64,000 nucleotides of DNA. It comes from Raineyella sp044508675 (GTDB lineage: Bacteria > Actinomycetota > Actinomycetes > Propionibacteriales > Propionibacteriaceae). The translations under genes were made by a program, and so were the position numbers. This document shows positions 1-7,977 of this stretch, one piece after another. Where the stretch lies: contig JBIQHF010000015.1 of NCBI GenBank assembly GCA_044508675.1, forward strand, positions 1-64,000, written 5' to 3'. How positions within the stretch are numbered: the stretch's first letter is position 1; each line of letters opens with the position of its first letter. The notes below the pieces were generated by a model. It had not been told where the DNA came from and ran no database searches. It saw only the letters and a list, made by a program, of their open reading frames with translations.

Positions 1-1
1 A

Positions 2-1606
2 TCAACGAACTCGCGGCATAAATCCGATATCCACTTTAACGGGAACACTCCAGCGGTAGGCGCCCACGCCACCCATGTACGGCATGAAGACCCGCGGCTT
101 GCCGGGCACGTTGGCACCCATGTACCACGAGGCAGCCTTGGGGTGCAGGGTGTACGAGGCCACCTCGTTGACGTGGTCGACCCACGCGTCCTCGGCCTCC
201 TGCTCGGCCTCGGTCGCGGCGATGCCGGCGGTGTCCAGGTGCGTGATGTGGTCGGTGACCCAGTCGACGTGCTGTTCGATCGAGACGATCATGTTGCTCA
301 GCACCGACGGGCTGCCGGGCGCAGTGATCATGAACAGGTTCGGGAACCCGGCGCTCGCGACGCCCAGGTAGGTCCGCGGGCCCGCCGCCCACTTGTCGCG
401 CAGCAGCTGGCCGTCGCGGCCCCGGATGTCGATCCTGTTCAGCGGGCCGGTCATCGCGTCGAACCCGGTCGCGAACACGATCGCGTCGACCTCGTACTCC
501 TTGCCGCCGACCCGTACACCGTTCGGGGTGATCCGCTCGATCGGGGTGTCGCGGACGCTGACCAGCTCGACGTTGTCGCGGTTGTAGGTGGCGTAGTAGT
601 TCGTGTCGACGCAGATCCGCTTGGTGCCGATCGGATGGTCGGTGGGGCACAGCAGTTCGGCGGTCGCCGGGTCGGTGACGATGCTGCGGATCCGGTCGCG
701 GACGTACTCGGCGCTGACCTCGTTGGCGGCCTCGTCGATCGCGGTGTCGGCGAAGGCGCCCATGAAGCCGGCGCCGCCCTGGGCCCAGCGGCGCTCCAGC
801 TCGGCGAGACGCTCCTCCGCCGGTACCTCGGCGACGGTGCCGACCGGCGGCGGGAACACCACTCCCGCGGCCGAGGCACGGGCCTCGGCCCGCAGCTGGG
901 GATAGTTCTGCTTGATCTCGGCCCGCTGCTCGGGGCTGAGCGGGCCGTTGTGCGCGGGCAGGGAGAAGTTCGGGGTGCGCTGGAAGACGACCACCGAGTC
1001 CGCCTGGCCGGCGATCACCGGGATCGCCTGGATACCGGAGGAGCCCGTGCCGATCACGGCGACGCGCTGCCCGGTGAAGTCGACCTCCTCGTGCGGCCAC
1101 CGGCCGGTGTGGTACGTCGGGCCGGTGAAGCTGTCGACGCCCTCGAACGCCGGCACCCGGGCCGCGGACAGGCAGCCGACCGCGGTGATCAGGTAGCGGG
1201 CCTCGTACGACTCGCCGTCGTCGGTGACGACCTGCCAGAGGTTCCGCGCCTCGTCGTACGTGGCCGACTCGACCGAGGTCTCGAACGCGATGTCCCTGCG
1301 CAGGTCGAACCGGTCGGCCACATGGTTGGCGTAGCGCAGGATCTCCGGTTGGGAGGGGTAGCGCTCGGACCACTCCCACTGCTGCTGCAGTTCCTCGTCG
1401 AACGAGTAGCTGTAGAACATCGACTCGACGTCGCAGCGGGCGCCCGGGTAGCGGTTCCAGTACCAGGTGCCACCCACCCCGGTGCCCCGCTCGAACACCC
1501 GGACCTCGAGCCCGAGGCCATCGCGCAGGCGATGGAGCTGGTACATGCCGGCGAAGCCGGCTCCGATGATGATCGCGTCGTACTTCGTTGTCGTTTCGCG
1601 GGTCAT
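2..1606 (-). CDS. Flavin-dependent Baeyer-Villiger-type monooxygenase
   Basis: The 534-residue product is a FAD/NADPH monooxygenase of the cyclohexanone/phenylacetone monooxygenase family, which inserts oxygen next to a ketone carbonyl. The FAD Rossmann motif GAGFAG lies at residues 15-20, followed by GGTWYWNRYPGARCD. The family fingerprint F-x-G-x3-H-x3-W-P is at 160-171 (FTGPTYHTGRWP), and a second nucleotide-binding GTGSSG is at 186-191. Length is normal for the family. I chose the ATG at 1606 because homology starts there; the frame stays open to 1783 but that part is low-complexity Arg-rich. A PucR-like regulator lies just upstream on the same strand. The ketone substrate cannot be told from the sequence. 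Confidence 0.88.
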   Translation of the reverse strand: MTRETTTKYDAIIIGAGFAGMYQLHRLRDGLGLEVRVFERGTGVGGTWYWNRYPGARCDVESMFYSYSFDEELQQQWEWSERYPSQPEILRYANHVADRFDLRRDIAFETSVESATYDEARNLWQVVTDDGESYEARYLITAVGCLSAARVPAFEGVDSFTGPTYHTGRWPHEEVDFTGQRVAVIGTGSSGIQAIPVIAGQADSVVVFQRTPNFSLPAHNGPLSPEQRAEIKQNYPQLRAEARASAAGVVFPPPVGTVAEVPAEERLAELERRWAQGGAGFMGAFADTAIDEAANEVSAEYVRDRIRSIVTDPATAELLCPTDHPIGTKRICVDTNYYATYNRDNVELVSVRDTPIERITPNGVRVGGKEYEVDAIVFATGFDAMTGPLNRIDIRGRDGQLLRDKWAAGPRTYLGVASAGFPNLFMITAPGSPSVLSNMIVSIEQHVDWVTDHITHLDTAGIAATEAEQEAEDAWVDHVNEVASYTLHPKAASWYMGANVPGKPRVFMPYMGGVGAYRWSVPVKVDIGFMPRVR

Positions 1607-1798
1607 TCCACCATTCCTTCTGACTCTGTCCCGGCGACGTTGCCGGGCACGCGGACGGTCGAGAAGGGTCGGGCAGCGATTCACGGTGGGGACATCACGC
1701 AGCCCCGTTGGGCTGACATCGATACGTCCCCGTGGCCGCTGGACCGGGCCCTGGTCGGGTCCGTTGAGGTTTCGGTGGGACAAGCATCCGTCGGGCTT

Positions 1799-1854
1799 GT
1801 GATCTGGGTCACGGGTGATCTGGCGCGAGGTGGACCAAAGGACGGGTCATCTGG
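1799..1854. promoter_or_regulatory. Three GTGATCTGG-type repeats upstream of the monooxygenase
   Basis: The 319-base gap between the monooxygenase start (1606) and the upstream regulator's stop (1926) has no credible gene. It contains GTGATCTGG at 1799-1807 and 1815-1823 and a one-mismatch copy, GTCATCTGG, at 1846-1854. The steps are 16 and 31 bases. Such phased repeats upstream of a catabolic gene look like activator or repressor sites; the neighbouring PucR-like protein is the obvious candidate. Binding is inference. Confidence 0.35.
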
Positions 1855-1925
1855 CTCTCCCACGTGAGCACGCCGCGGGTTACGCGCGCGGGCGCGACAT
1901 GGCCCCGAGGTGGACCCGGCGGACG

Positions 1926-3059
1926 CTACGTACGACCGAGGTCGCGGGACCCGCGGATCCGGCGCAGCGTCAGGGCCAGGAACAGGCGCGTCCGCCCGTA
2001 CGGCTCGGTGAAGCCGAAGCCGAGGACGTGCTCGGCGCGCTCGACGCGGCGGGCCACGCTGTTGTGGTGCATGTGGACCGACTGGGCCGCCTTGCGTAGC
2101 GAATCGGTCGACGAGACCGCCTCGAGGGTGCGCAGCATCTCGTCGTCGTCCTCGCTGCACAGCTGGTCGAGCAGTTGGACGTCGTGGACCCGGTCGATGT
2201 CGTCCGGGTCGAGCTTGTCCGCCAGCAGCGCGTACCCGCCGAGCTGGTCGCTGCGGACCATGACCGCCTCGCCCACGGCGTACGGCGCCTTCCCATGGGT
2301 GCTCGGCAGGGCGAAGCGCAGCCCGATCCGCGCCTGCCGCCAGGCCTGGGGGACCGCATCAGGACGGCAGGGAGCGGCCACCGCCGACTTCAGGCCGACC
2401 GGGACGTCCAGGGCGGTGATCGTCAGCGCACCCTGGGCCAGGCACAGCGTGACGCCGTCGATCGGGGTCGCATGTGCCAGGCCGGACTGCCGGCGGATCT
2501 GCTCGACGACCACCTCGGTCGCGGCCTCCTCGCCCAGGAGTGCGACGACGGTGACGAGCCCCGTCGCGGGCAGGCGAAGGTAGCGCAGCGCCCGGCCGCG
2601 GGCCTCCGGATCGGTGCCGGGCTCGACCAGGGCCCGCAGCTGGCCGTGCACCGAGAAGGTGGATTCACGGCGATGTCCCGCCTGCCGGCAGGCCAGCCCG
2701 AGGCGGCGCAGCGTCAGGGTGTCGACCAGGGGGGAGAGCGCCCAGGCCTCCACCCCGTCGGGCAGCCGGTAGCGGTGCGCGTGCGGAGGGGCGGCCCCGG
2801 TCGTCAGGAGCTTCGCGGGGCTGGCCTGGAAGTCGGCGCCATTGGCGAGGCGTACGCCGACCGGGCAGTCCAGCAGTTCCGCGGCGGTGACCAGGATGGT
2901 CTCCAGCGGCGCCTCCTGTTCCATCAGGTCATCGAGGCGGTCGCGTACGACACCGGTGTCGATGGTCGGCGGCTCGGTGATCCTCACGGGGTCGAGATCC
3001 AGCGCCGCGAGACCCGCAGGCTTGCGAAGGGGAGGGACGACATTGCCCGGGGAGACCAT
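1926..3059 (-). CDS. PucR-like transcriptional regulator
   Basis: A 377-residue protein whose last ~60 residues form the PucR-type C-terminal helix-turn-helix (LRKAAQSVHMHHNSVARRVE), preceded by a variable sensory region. PucR/CdaR relatives usually control nearby catabolic genes. The ATG at 3059 is preferred; the frame remains open to 3203, but the extra 48 residues are encoded over the repeat-bearing intergenic DNA and look non-coding. It sits upstream of the Baeyer-Villiger monooxygenase on the same strand with a 319-base gap, so it may regulate that gene. The effector is unknown. Confidence 0.75.
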   Translation of the reverse strand: MVSPGNVVPPLRKPAGLAALDLDPVRITEPPTIDTGVVRDRLDDLMEQEAPLETILVTAAELLDCPVGVRLANGADFQASPAKLLTTGAAPPHAHRYRLPDGVEAWALSPLVDTLTLRRLGLACRQAGHRRESTFSVHGQLRALVEPGTDPEARGRALRYLRLPATGLVTVVALLGEEAATEVVVEQIRRQSGLAHATPIDGVTLCLAQGALTITALDVPVGLKSAVAAPCRPDAVPQAWRQARIGLRFALPSTHGKAPYAVGEAVMVRSDQLGGYALLADKLDPDDIDRVHDVQLLDQLCSEDDDEMLRTLEAVSSTDSLRKAAQSVHMHHNSVARRVERAEHVLGFGFTEPYGRTRLFLALTLRRIRGSRDLGRT

Positions 3060-3193
3060 TGCGGCATGGTAGTCGGGGGTGTGATGAGGGGAACAGTCTG
3101 GGCGTGCCGTACCGCAGGACGAGTCCCGCGTGGCCCGGGGGATATGGCGCAGATGCGGCGGAAAGTGGGGGCAGGGGGATGTGGTTGTCCTCC

Positions 3194-3273
3194 AAACTTC
3201 CATCGGGTTGTCCTATGGACGGGGTTCATTGGGTTGCCCTATGGAAATTTCCTGGATCACTATGGGCTATGGA
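3194..3273. repeat. Intergenic TTCCAT/CTATGGA repeat cluster
   Basis: In the gene-free stretch 3060-3375 there is an AT-richer block with related units: AAACTTCCATCGGGTTGTCC (3194-3213) followed by TATGGA, then CATTGGGTTGCCCTATGGAA (3227-3246) followed by ATTTCC, then CTATGGGCTATGGA. The left part matches the left arm, and the middle part the right arm, of a palindrome at 9282-9316. The block lies upstream of the PucR-like gene (start 3059, leftward). It could be a promoter/operator region or a small mobile repeat. Confidence 0.5.
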
Positions 3274-3375
3274 CTTCCTCGACGAGGCGGACGAGACGAG
3301 CGCCGACGGGATGCCGGGTTCGCCCGGCGTGAATTCGACAAGTAGGACCTGTGTGAGCCTGTTGGCCCCTGAGGT

Positions 3376-3507
3376 TTAGTCGTCGGTCGTCCTGAGGCTG
3401 GTGGCGAGGTCGATGAGGGCCTCGATGAGGACATCGACCGACGTGGTCGTCAGGCCTGCCACCGACTGCTGTGCGAGCTCCTGCCAGGCGGCGTTGAGGC
3501 GCGGCAT
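3376..3507 (-). CDS. Possible 43-residue remnant or small protein
   Basis: An ATG at 3507, preceded on its strand by GGGAAGAG five bases away, opens a 43-residue frame (MPRLNAAWQELAQQSVAG... to SLRTTD) rich in helix-forming residues. I do not recognise it. In an adjacent frame just upstream the minus strand also reads plausibly as protein (LLNAAIRAINIRHQALTG), so the two may be pieces of one older frameshifted gene. Its neighbour on the other strand is also truncated, which supports a decayed region. Confidence 0.25.
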   Translation of the reverse strand: MPRLNAAWQELAQQSVAGLTTTSVDVLIEALIDLATSLRTTDD

Positions 3508-3545
3508 GAGATCTCTTCCCGGTGAGGGCCTGGTGGCGGATGTTG

Positions 3546-3806
3546 ATGGCACGGATCGCTGCGTTGAGCAGGTTTGACCGGGTCCACAGCGCCCAGCCCG
3601 GCTACATCGCCAACCTCACCGTGGACATCGGCGACCACCAACGGATCCTCGTCAACGTGTGGGAGAGCGAGCAGCACGCGGCTGACGCACTGGCGGTCGT
3701 GGGGCCGCTGGTCGGAGAACTCATCGAGCCACTGCTGGCCGCGCCATCACGATTCCTCGGGGCCGGCGAAGTCTCCACCGACCTGGCTGCCCCGGTCGAC
3801 GGGTAG
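3546..3806 (+). pseudogene. 5'-truncated antibiotic-biosynthesis-monooxygenase-fold protein
   Basis: The 86 residues read like the C-terminal part of a dimeric alpha/beta-barrel (ABM-like) protein: RFDRVHSAQPGYIANLTV, then a strand with RILVNVWESEQHAADALAVV and a helical tail. Such proteins are usually ~95-105 residues and begin with a beta strand that is absent here. The ATG at 3546 has no convincing ribosome-binding site. The left end abuts the remnant on the opposite strand, which suggests a deletion junction near 3545-3570. It could still be expressed as a short protein. Confidence 0.45.
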
Positions 3807-3825
3807 GTTGGTGGGCCTGACCCGA

Positions 3826-5241
3826 TCATTGCAACGGAGCTCGGCCCGCCAGGCCCGATGCGAGCCTGACCTCGCGGATCTCCTCGGCCAGGATGGTGAG
3901 CCCCTCGCGCAGCAGCCCCTCGGGAATGGTCAGCGGCGGGAGCAGGCGGATGGTGTTGCCGTACGTCCCGCAGGTCAGGACCAGCACGCCGCGGGCGGCG
4001 CAGGCGCGCTGGATCGCCTTCGCTGCCTCGGCATCGGGCCCGCGACCTCCCGGAGTGACGAACTCCAGGGCCATCATGGCCCCGCGACCGCGGAGCTCAC
4101 CGATACCCAACCGTTCCCCCGCGCCCAACTGTTCACCGGCGCCCGCCTCCCAACTGGCCAGCGGTCCCAACTCCTCCCGGATCACCTGTTCTATGCGCTG
4201 CGCCCGGCCGACCAGGTCCCAGTCGCGCATCGTCTCGAGGGTCGCCAACGCCGCAGCGCAACAGACCGGATTGCCGCCGTACGTCCCGCCCAATCCGCCG
4301 GGCTGGACGGCATCGAGCAGCTCGGCACGGCCGGTCACCGCGGACAGCGGCATCCCGCCGGCCAGGGCCTTGGCCGTGGTGACCAGATCGGGTTCGATCC
4401 CCTCCCAGTCGCTGGCGAACCAGCGGCCGGTGCGACCGAATCCGGACTGGACCTCGTCGGCGATGAGGACGATCCCGTTCCTGGTGCACCAGCCCGCGAC
4501 GGCCGGCAGGAACCCGGGCGCCGGAACGATGAAGCCGCCCTCGCCCTGGATCGGTTCGATGACCACCGCGGCGAGATTGTCCGCCCCGATCTGCTTCTCC
4601 ATGACCTGGATGGCTCGCTCGGCGGCCTGCTCGCCGGTCATTCCCGCCGGGTCCCGGAAGGGGTAGCTCATCGGCACGCGGTAGATCTCGGGGGCGAACG
4701 GGCCCATTCCGGACTTGTAGGGCTGGGCGCGGGCGGTGAGTGCCAGGGTGAGGTTCGTACGACCGTGGTAGGCATGGTCAAAGGCCGCGATCGCCGGACG
4801 TCCGGTCGCCTTGCGGGCGATCTTCACCGCGTTCTCGACCGCCTCGGCTCCGGAATTGAACAGCGCCGACTTCTTGGCGAACGCGCCCGGTGTCAGCCGG
4901 TTCAGCTCCTCGCAGACATCGGTGTAGCCCTGGTACGGGGTGACCATGAAACAGGTGTGGGTGAAGTGGGCGGCCGCCTCGGCGATCGCCGCGACCACCC
5001 GAGGAGCTGAGGCCCCCACGGAGGTCACGGCGATCCCGGCACCGAGATCGATCACGGAGTTCCCGTCGGCATCCACGACCACACCGCCGTCGGCGTCGAC
5101 GGCATAGAACGGCGACGACGACACGACCGCGTCGGAGACGGCCGCCCGCCGGCGCTCGTCCAGCGCCGCCGAACCGGACCCCGGCAAGGCCCCGGCGACG
5201 TGCCGCTGCTGTGGCAGCCGATAGGTGATCTCGGTGGTCAT
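3826..5241 (-). CDS. gabT: Class III aminotransferase, 4-aminobutyrate transaminase-like
   Basis: A PLP enzyme of 471 residues in the GABA/ornithine transaminase family. Visible landmarks are NSGAEAVENAVKIARKATGR (residues 129-148), the PLP-ring aspartate in ADEVQSGFGRTGR (D262) and the Schiff-base lysine in TTAKALAGG (K291). It likely converts 4-aminobutyrate and 2-oxoglutarate to succinic semialdehyde and glutamate. It is the last gene of a leftward operon after an aminobutyraldehyde-dehydrogenase-like gene and a SnoaL protein, with a 12-base gap, which fits putrescine/GABA catabolism. Odd feature: a Gly/Glu-rich insertion around 366-382 with internally repeated GAGE(Q/R)LG units, probably a slippage-expanded surface loop. 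Confidence 0.88.
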   Translation of the reverse strand: MTTEITYRLPQQRHVAGALPGSGSAALDERRRAAVSDAVVSSSPFYAVDADGGVVVDADGNSVIDLGAGIAVTSVGASAPRVVAAIAEAAAHFTHTCFMVTPYQGYTDVCEELNRLTPGAFAKKSALFNSGAEAVENAVKIARKATGRPAIAAFDHAYHGRTNLTLALTARAQPYKSGMGPFAPEIYRVPMSYPFRDPAGMTGEQAAERAIQVMEKQIGADNLAAVVIEPIQGEGGFIVPAPGFLPAVAGWCTRNGIVLIADEVQSGFGRTGRWFASDWEGIEPDLVTTAKALAGGMPLSAVTGRAELLDAVQPGGLGGTYGGNPVCCAAALATLETMRDWDLVGRAQRIEQVIREELGPLASWEAGAGEQLGAGERLGIGELRGRGAMMALEFVTPGGRGPDAEAAKAIQRACAARGVLVLTCGTYGNTIRLLPPLTIPEGLLREGLTILAEEIREVRLASGLAGRAPLQ

Positions 5242-5253
5242 CGCGCGTACCCC

Positions 5254-6048
5254 TCAGGCGCGGGTCGTGGAGGCGAAGGCGCCGTACGGGTGGGCCAACT
5301 CGTCGTCGGGCGGGACCGGCCCGATGGCGTCCCACAGCTCGACGACCTTCCCGTCCTCGACCCGCCACAGCTCGCCGAAGAAGTGGCGCTGCCCGCCGAT
5401 CGAGCCCTCGGAATGGGTCAGCACGAAGCTGCCGTCGGCCACCGTACGGTGCAGCGTGTCGTACGTCAGTGGCTGGCCGTCCTGCTTGAGCTTCTCCAGG
5501 AACGTGACCATGGTGCCCACCCCGTCGGGAATATCGGCGGAGTGCTGGGTGAAGGTCCCGTCCTCGCGGGTGAAGGCCGTGACGCCCCGGTAGTCCTGGC
5601 CCTGCAGGAAGGTCTGCCACAGCCGGATGACCAGGTCCCGGTTGGCCTCGGTGTCCGCGTCGCGGTCCGGCTCCGTGGTGCCGTCGAGTTGGGTGTGGCC
5701 GGACTCGTTCGGCGGGGTCTGCGTGACCAGTGCGTCCCAGTGCTCGACGATCGTGCCGTCGGCGACGCGGTAGATGTCGAAGCCGACGTAGAGGTCGTCC
5801 GGGTCGAGGTTCGGGTAGGAGCCGTGGAAGGCGACCAGCCCCTTGGCCTCGTCGACCAGCACGCGGGCCACGTCGTGGCGCAGGTTCGGTGCGTCGGTGA
5901 CCAGTTCGCGCAGCCCGTCGAGTCCGTTGGCGACGAGTGGGGAGTGCTCGACGTAGTCGGGGGAGAAGTTGCGGTCCAGGGTGGTCAGGTCGTGCTCGGT
6001 GAAGAGTTCGCGGTCGGCGGTGACGACGAGTTCGCGTAGGTCCGTCAT
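5254..6048 (-). CDS. Tandem SnoaL-like (NTF2-fold) protein
   Basis: A 264-residue protein made of two SnoaL/NTF2-like domains, roughly 10-125 and 140-255. Each ends in the typical pattern: first YVGFDIYRVADGTIVEHWDA, second FFGELWRVEDGKVVELWDA. Such domains bind small hydrophobic molecules or act as cyclases or isomerases. The start is MTDLRELV at 6048, which lies just before an assembly gap; its first bases recur beyond the gap (see 6002-6211). It is the middle gene of the aldehyde dehydrogenase-GabT operon. Its role there is unknown; a scavenging or isomerisation step is only a guess. Confidence 0.78.
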   Translation of the reverse strand: MTDLRELVVTADRELFTEHDLTTLDRNFSPDYVEHSPLVANGLDGLRELVTDAPNLRHDVARVLVDEAKGLVAFHGSYPNLDPDDLYVGFDIYRVADGTIVEHWDALVTQTPPNESGHTQLDGTTEPDRDADTEANRDLVIRLWQTFLQGQDYRGVTAFTREDGTFTQHSADIPDGVGTMVTFLEKLKQDGQPLTYDTLHRTVADGSFVLTHSEGSIGGQRHFFGELWRVEDGKVVELWDAIGPVPPDDELAHPYGAFASTTRA

Positions 6049-6211
6049 GGTGTCTGNNNNNNNNNNNNNNNNNNNNNNNNNNNNNNNNNNNNNNNNNNNN
6101 NNNNNNNNNNNNNNNNNNNNNNNNNNNNNNNNNNNNNNNNNNNNNNNNNNNNNNNNAAGAGTTCGCGGTCGGCGGTGACGACGAGTTCGCGTAGGTCCGT
6201 CATGGTGTCTG
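6002..6211. repeat. 55-base duplicated flanks of assembly gap 1
   Basis: Bases 6002-6056 and 6157-6211 are identical over all 55 positions and flank the N run directly. This is the signature of two contigs that overlap by one k-mer but were joined by padding instead of merged. Biologically there is almost certainly one copy, which encodes the N terminus and start of the SnoaL gene, so 155 bases of this window are artificial here. Confidence 0.9.
6057..6156. other. Assembly gap of 100 N
   Basis: One hundred undetermined bases, a standard scaffold-pad length. Because the flanks overlap by 55 bases, the true gap size is probably zero. Confidence 0.95.
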
Positions 6212-6254
6212 CCTCCAGGTGTCCGCTGGGTTGTGTCGGTCGACATCGGTCCGT

Positions 6255-6300
6255 CCGGGTCCGGCCGGGCCGGCCGGGCCGGCCGGGCCGGCCGGGCCGG
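6255..6300. repeat. Short GGGCCGGCC tandem repeat
   Basis: About four and a half copies of a 9-base unit (CCGGGCCGG in one phase) lie directly after the aldehyde dehydrogenase stop and before the SnoaL gene, in the operon's transcribed spacer. The unit is self-complementary, so it can fold into GC hairpins and may attenuate or stabilise the transcript. It also explains why short-read assembly broke nearby. Confidence 0.7.
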
Positions 6301-6301
6301 A

Positions 6302-7726
6302 TCAGGTCAGCGAGCTCATCACGTGCTTGACCCGCGTGTACTCCTCGACGGCGTACTTGGAGAGGTCCTTGCCGTACCCGGAGTTCTTGAAGCCACCGTG
6401 CGGCATCTCGGCGGCCAGCGGGATGTGGGTGTTGATCCACACGCAGCCGAAGTCCAAGTCGCGGGCCAGACGCAGGGCGCGGGCATGGTTGGTCGTCCAG
6501 ACCGAGGAGGCCAGGCCGTACTCGACCCCGTTCGCCATCTCGACCGCCTGCTCCTCGGCGGTGAACGTCTGCACGGTGATCACCGGGCCGAAGATCTCGT
6601 TCTGGATCGCCTCGTCGTCCTGCTGCAGGCCGTCGACGACGGTCGGTTCGAAGAAGAAGCCCGGCATCTCCGCCTGGTGCCCGCCCGTGGTGACGGTGGC
6701 GTGTGCCGGCAGCCGCTTCAGGAATCCCTCGACCCGCTCCAGCTGCCGGCGGCTGTTGAGCGGGCCGTAGAGGATGTCCTCCTTCTCCGGGGTGCCGTAC
6801 GCGGCGGCCTGGGCGGCCGTGGTGAGTTTGGCGACGAACTCGTCGTGGACCGACTCGTGGACCAGGATGCGGGTGGAGGAGGTGCAGTCCTGGCCGGCGT
6901 TGAAGTACCCGGTGGTGGTCAGGGTCTCGGCGGCGGCGTCCAGGTCGGCATCCTCGAACACGACACACGGTGCCTTCCCACCGAGCTCCAGGTGGACCCG
7001 GGTCAGGTTCTTCGCCGCGGCGGCCGCGACCTCCCGGCCCGCCCGTACCGAGCCGGTGATGGCCACCAGTCCGGGCACCTTCGAGCCCACCACCAGCTTG
7101 CCGGTCTCCGCATCTCCCAGCACCACGTTGAACGTGCCCTCGGGCAGGAACTCGGCCGCGATCTCCGCCAGCAGCAGGGTGGAGTCCGGGGTGGTGTCGG
7201 ACGGCTTGAGGACGATGGTGTTGCCGCCGGCGAGGGCGGGGCCGATCTTCCACAGCGCCATCATCAGCGGATAGTTCCAGGGCGTCACCTGGCCGACCAC
7301 GCCGATCGGTTCGCGGCGGATCACCGAGTTGAGGCCCTCCATGTACTCGCCCGAGGCGAGGCCCTCCATCATCCGGGCGGCGCCGGCGAAGAAGCGGATC
7401 TGGTCCGCCCCGACGGCGACCTCCTCGGTGGCGATCAGGTACTTCGGCTGCCCGGTGTTGCGGGACTGGGCCTCCACCAGGTCGTCGGAGCGTGCCTCGA
7501 TCGCGTCGGCGAGCTTCAGCATCGCTGCCTGCCGCGCGGAGGGGGTGGTCCGTCCCCAAGTGGCCGTGGCGGCGCTGGCTGCGGCGTACGCCTCGTCGAC
7601 GTCCTGCTGGTCCGAGTTCGGCGACTGTGCCAGCACGTCGGCGGTGGAGGGATCGACCAGATCAAAGCGATCCGAGCTGTGGGAATCGACGTAGGTGTTG
7701 TTGACGAAATTCTGGCGAGTGACCAT
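6302..7726 (-). CDS. Aldehyde dehydrogenase, gamma-aminobutyraldehyde dehydrogenase-like
   Basis: A 474-residue NAD(P)-dependent aldehyde dehydrogenase. PWNYP (149-153), the general base E247 in LELGGKAP and the catalytic C281 in NAGQDCTSSTR are all present. The QDCT surroundings are typical of aminobutyraldehyde dehydrogenases (PatD/Prr), which oxidise 4-aminobutanal to GABA. The start at 7726 is chosen for its AGGAGG Shine-Dalgarno; the upstream extension to 7879 looks non-coding. It is the first gene of the operon that continues with the SnoaL protein and GabT, so it probably supplies GABA to the transaminase. No amine oxidase or putrescine transaminase is in view. Confidence 0.85.
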   Translation of the reverse strand: MVTRQNFVNNTYVDSHSSDRFDLVDPSTADVLAQSPNSDQQDVDEAYAAASAATATWGRTTPSARQAAMLKLADAIEARSDDLVEAQSRNTGQPKYLIATEEVAVGADQIRFFAGAARMMEGLASGEYMEGLNSVIRREPIGVVGQVTPWNYPLMMALWKIGPALAGGNTIVLKPSDTTPDSTLLLAEIAAEFLPEGTFNVVLGDAETGKLVVGSKVPGLVAITGSVRAGREVAAAAAKNLTRVHLELGGKAPCVVFEDADLDAAAETLTTTGYFNAGQDCTSSTRILVHESVHDEFVAKLTTAAQAAAYGTPEKEDILYGPLNSRRQLERVEGFLKRLPAHATVTTGGHQAEMPGFFFEPTVVDGLQQDDEAIQNEIFGPVITVQTFTAEEQAVEMANGVEYGLASSVWTTNHARALRLARDLDFGCVWINTHIPLAAEMPHGGFKNSGYGKDLSKYAVEEYTRVKHVMSSLT

Positions 7727-7870
7727 GTCGTCGTCCTCCTGGGACTGTTGTCGCCGAGCACCGATGCGTCGGTGTGGTCGTACTGCGGGTGGGAGTAGCT
7801 CGCAGGCACCGAGGCGGCCTCGCAGGGGCAATCGACTCGTGGGACCGGCGACCCATCGTCGAGCCATAGG

Positions 7871-7925
7871 TTGACCCACCGTCGAGCCGTGGAGTGTAAT
7901 CTACCTCACAGTGTTCTTCCTGTGA
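7871..7925 (+). promoter_or_regulatory. Promoter with operator-like repeats
   Basis: TTGACC (7871-7876) and TGTAAT (7895-7900), 18 bases apart, form a good sigma-70-type promoter facing the DHFR-like gene. A direct repeat GACCCA(T/C)CGTCGAGCC at 7850-7865 and 7873-7888 overlaps the -35, and an inverted repeat TCACAG-N8-CTGTGA (7906-7911/7920-7925) follows the -10. The divergent aldehyde dehydrogenase operon starts at 7726, so these sites could serve both directions. Confidence 0.5.
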
Positions 7926-7977
7926 CAGAGCTGACAAGGGGAAGTTCAACGGATCACGCCCAGACTTGGGAGCAGAC

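Noticed and set aside
36..1379. Long open frames on both strands over the monooxygenase gene
   Set aside because: They are Arg/Pro/Gly-rich frame shadows created by high GC content; the monooxygenase frame contains the conserved motifs.
6002..6211. True tandem duplication of the SnoaL 5' end
   Set aside because: The exact 55-base identity at both N gaps is explained by k-mer overlap between contigs.
6255..6300. GGGCCGGCC tandem array as a possible CRISPR or minisatellite of interest
   Set aside because: Units are 9 bases with no spacers; it is a simple GC repeat. No CRISPR array was found anywhere in the window.
6045..7559. A 504-residue minus-strand frame running through the N gap
   Set aside because: It is out of frame with the aldehyde dehydrogenase and includes undetermined residues from the scaffold pad.
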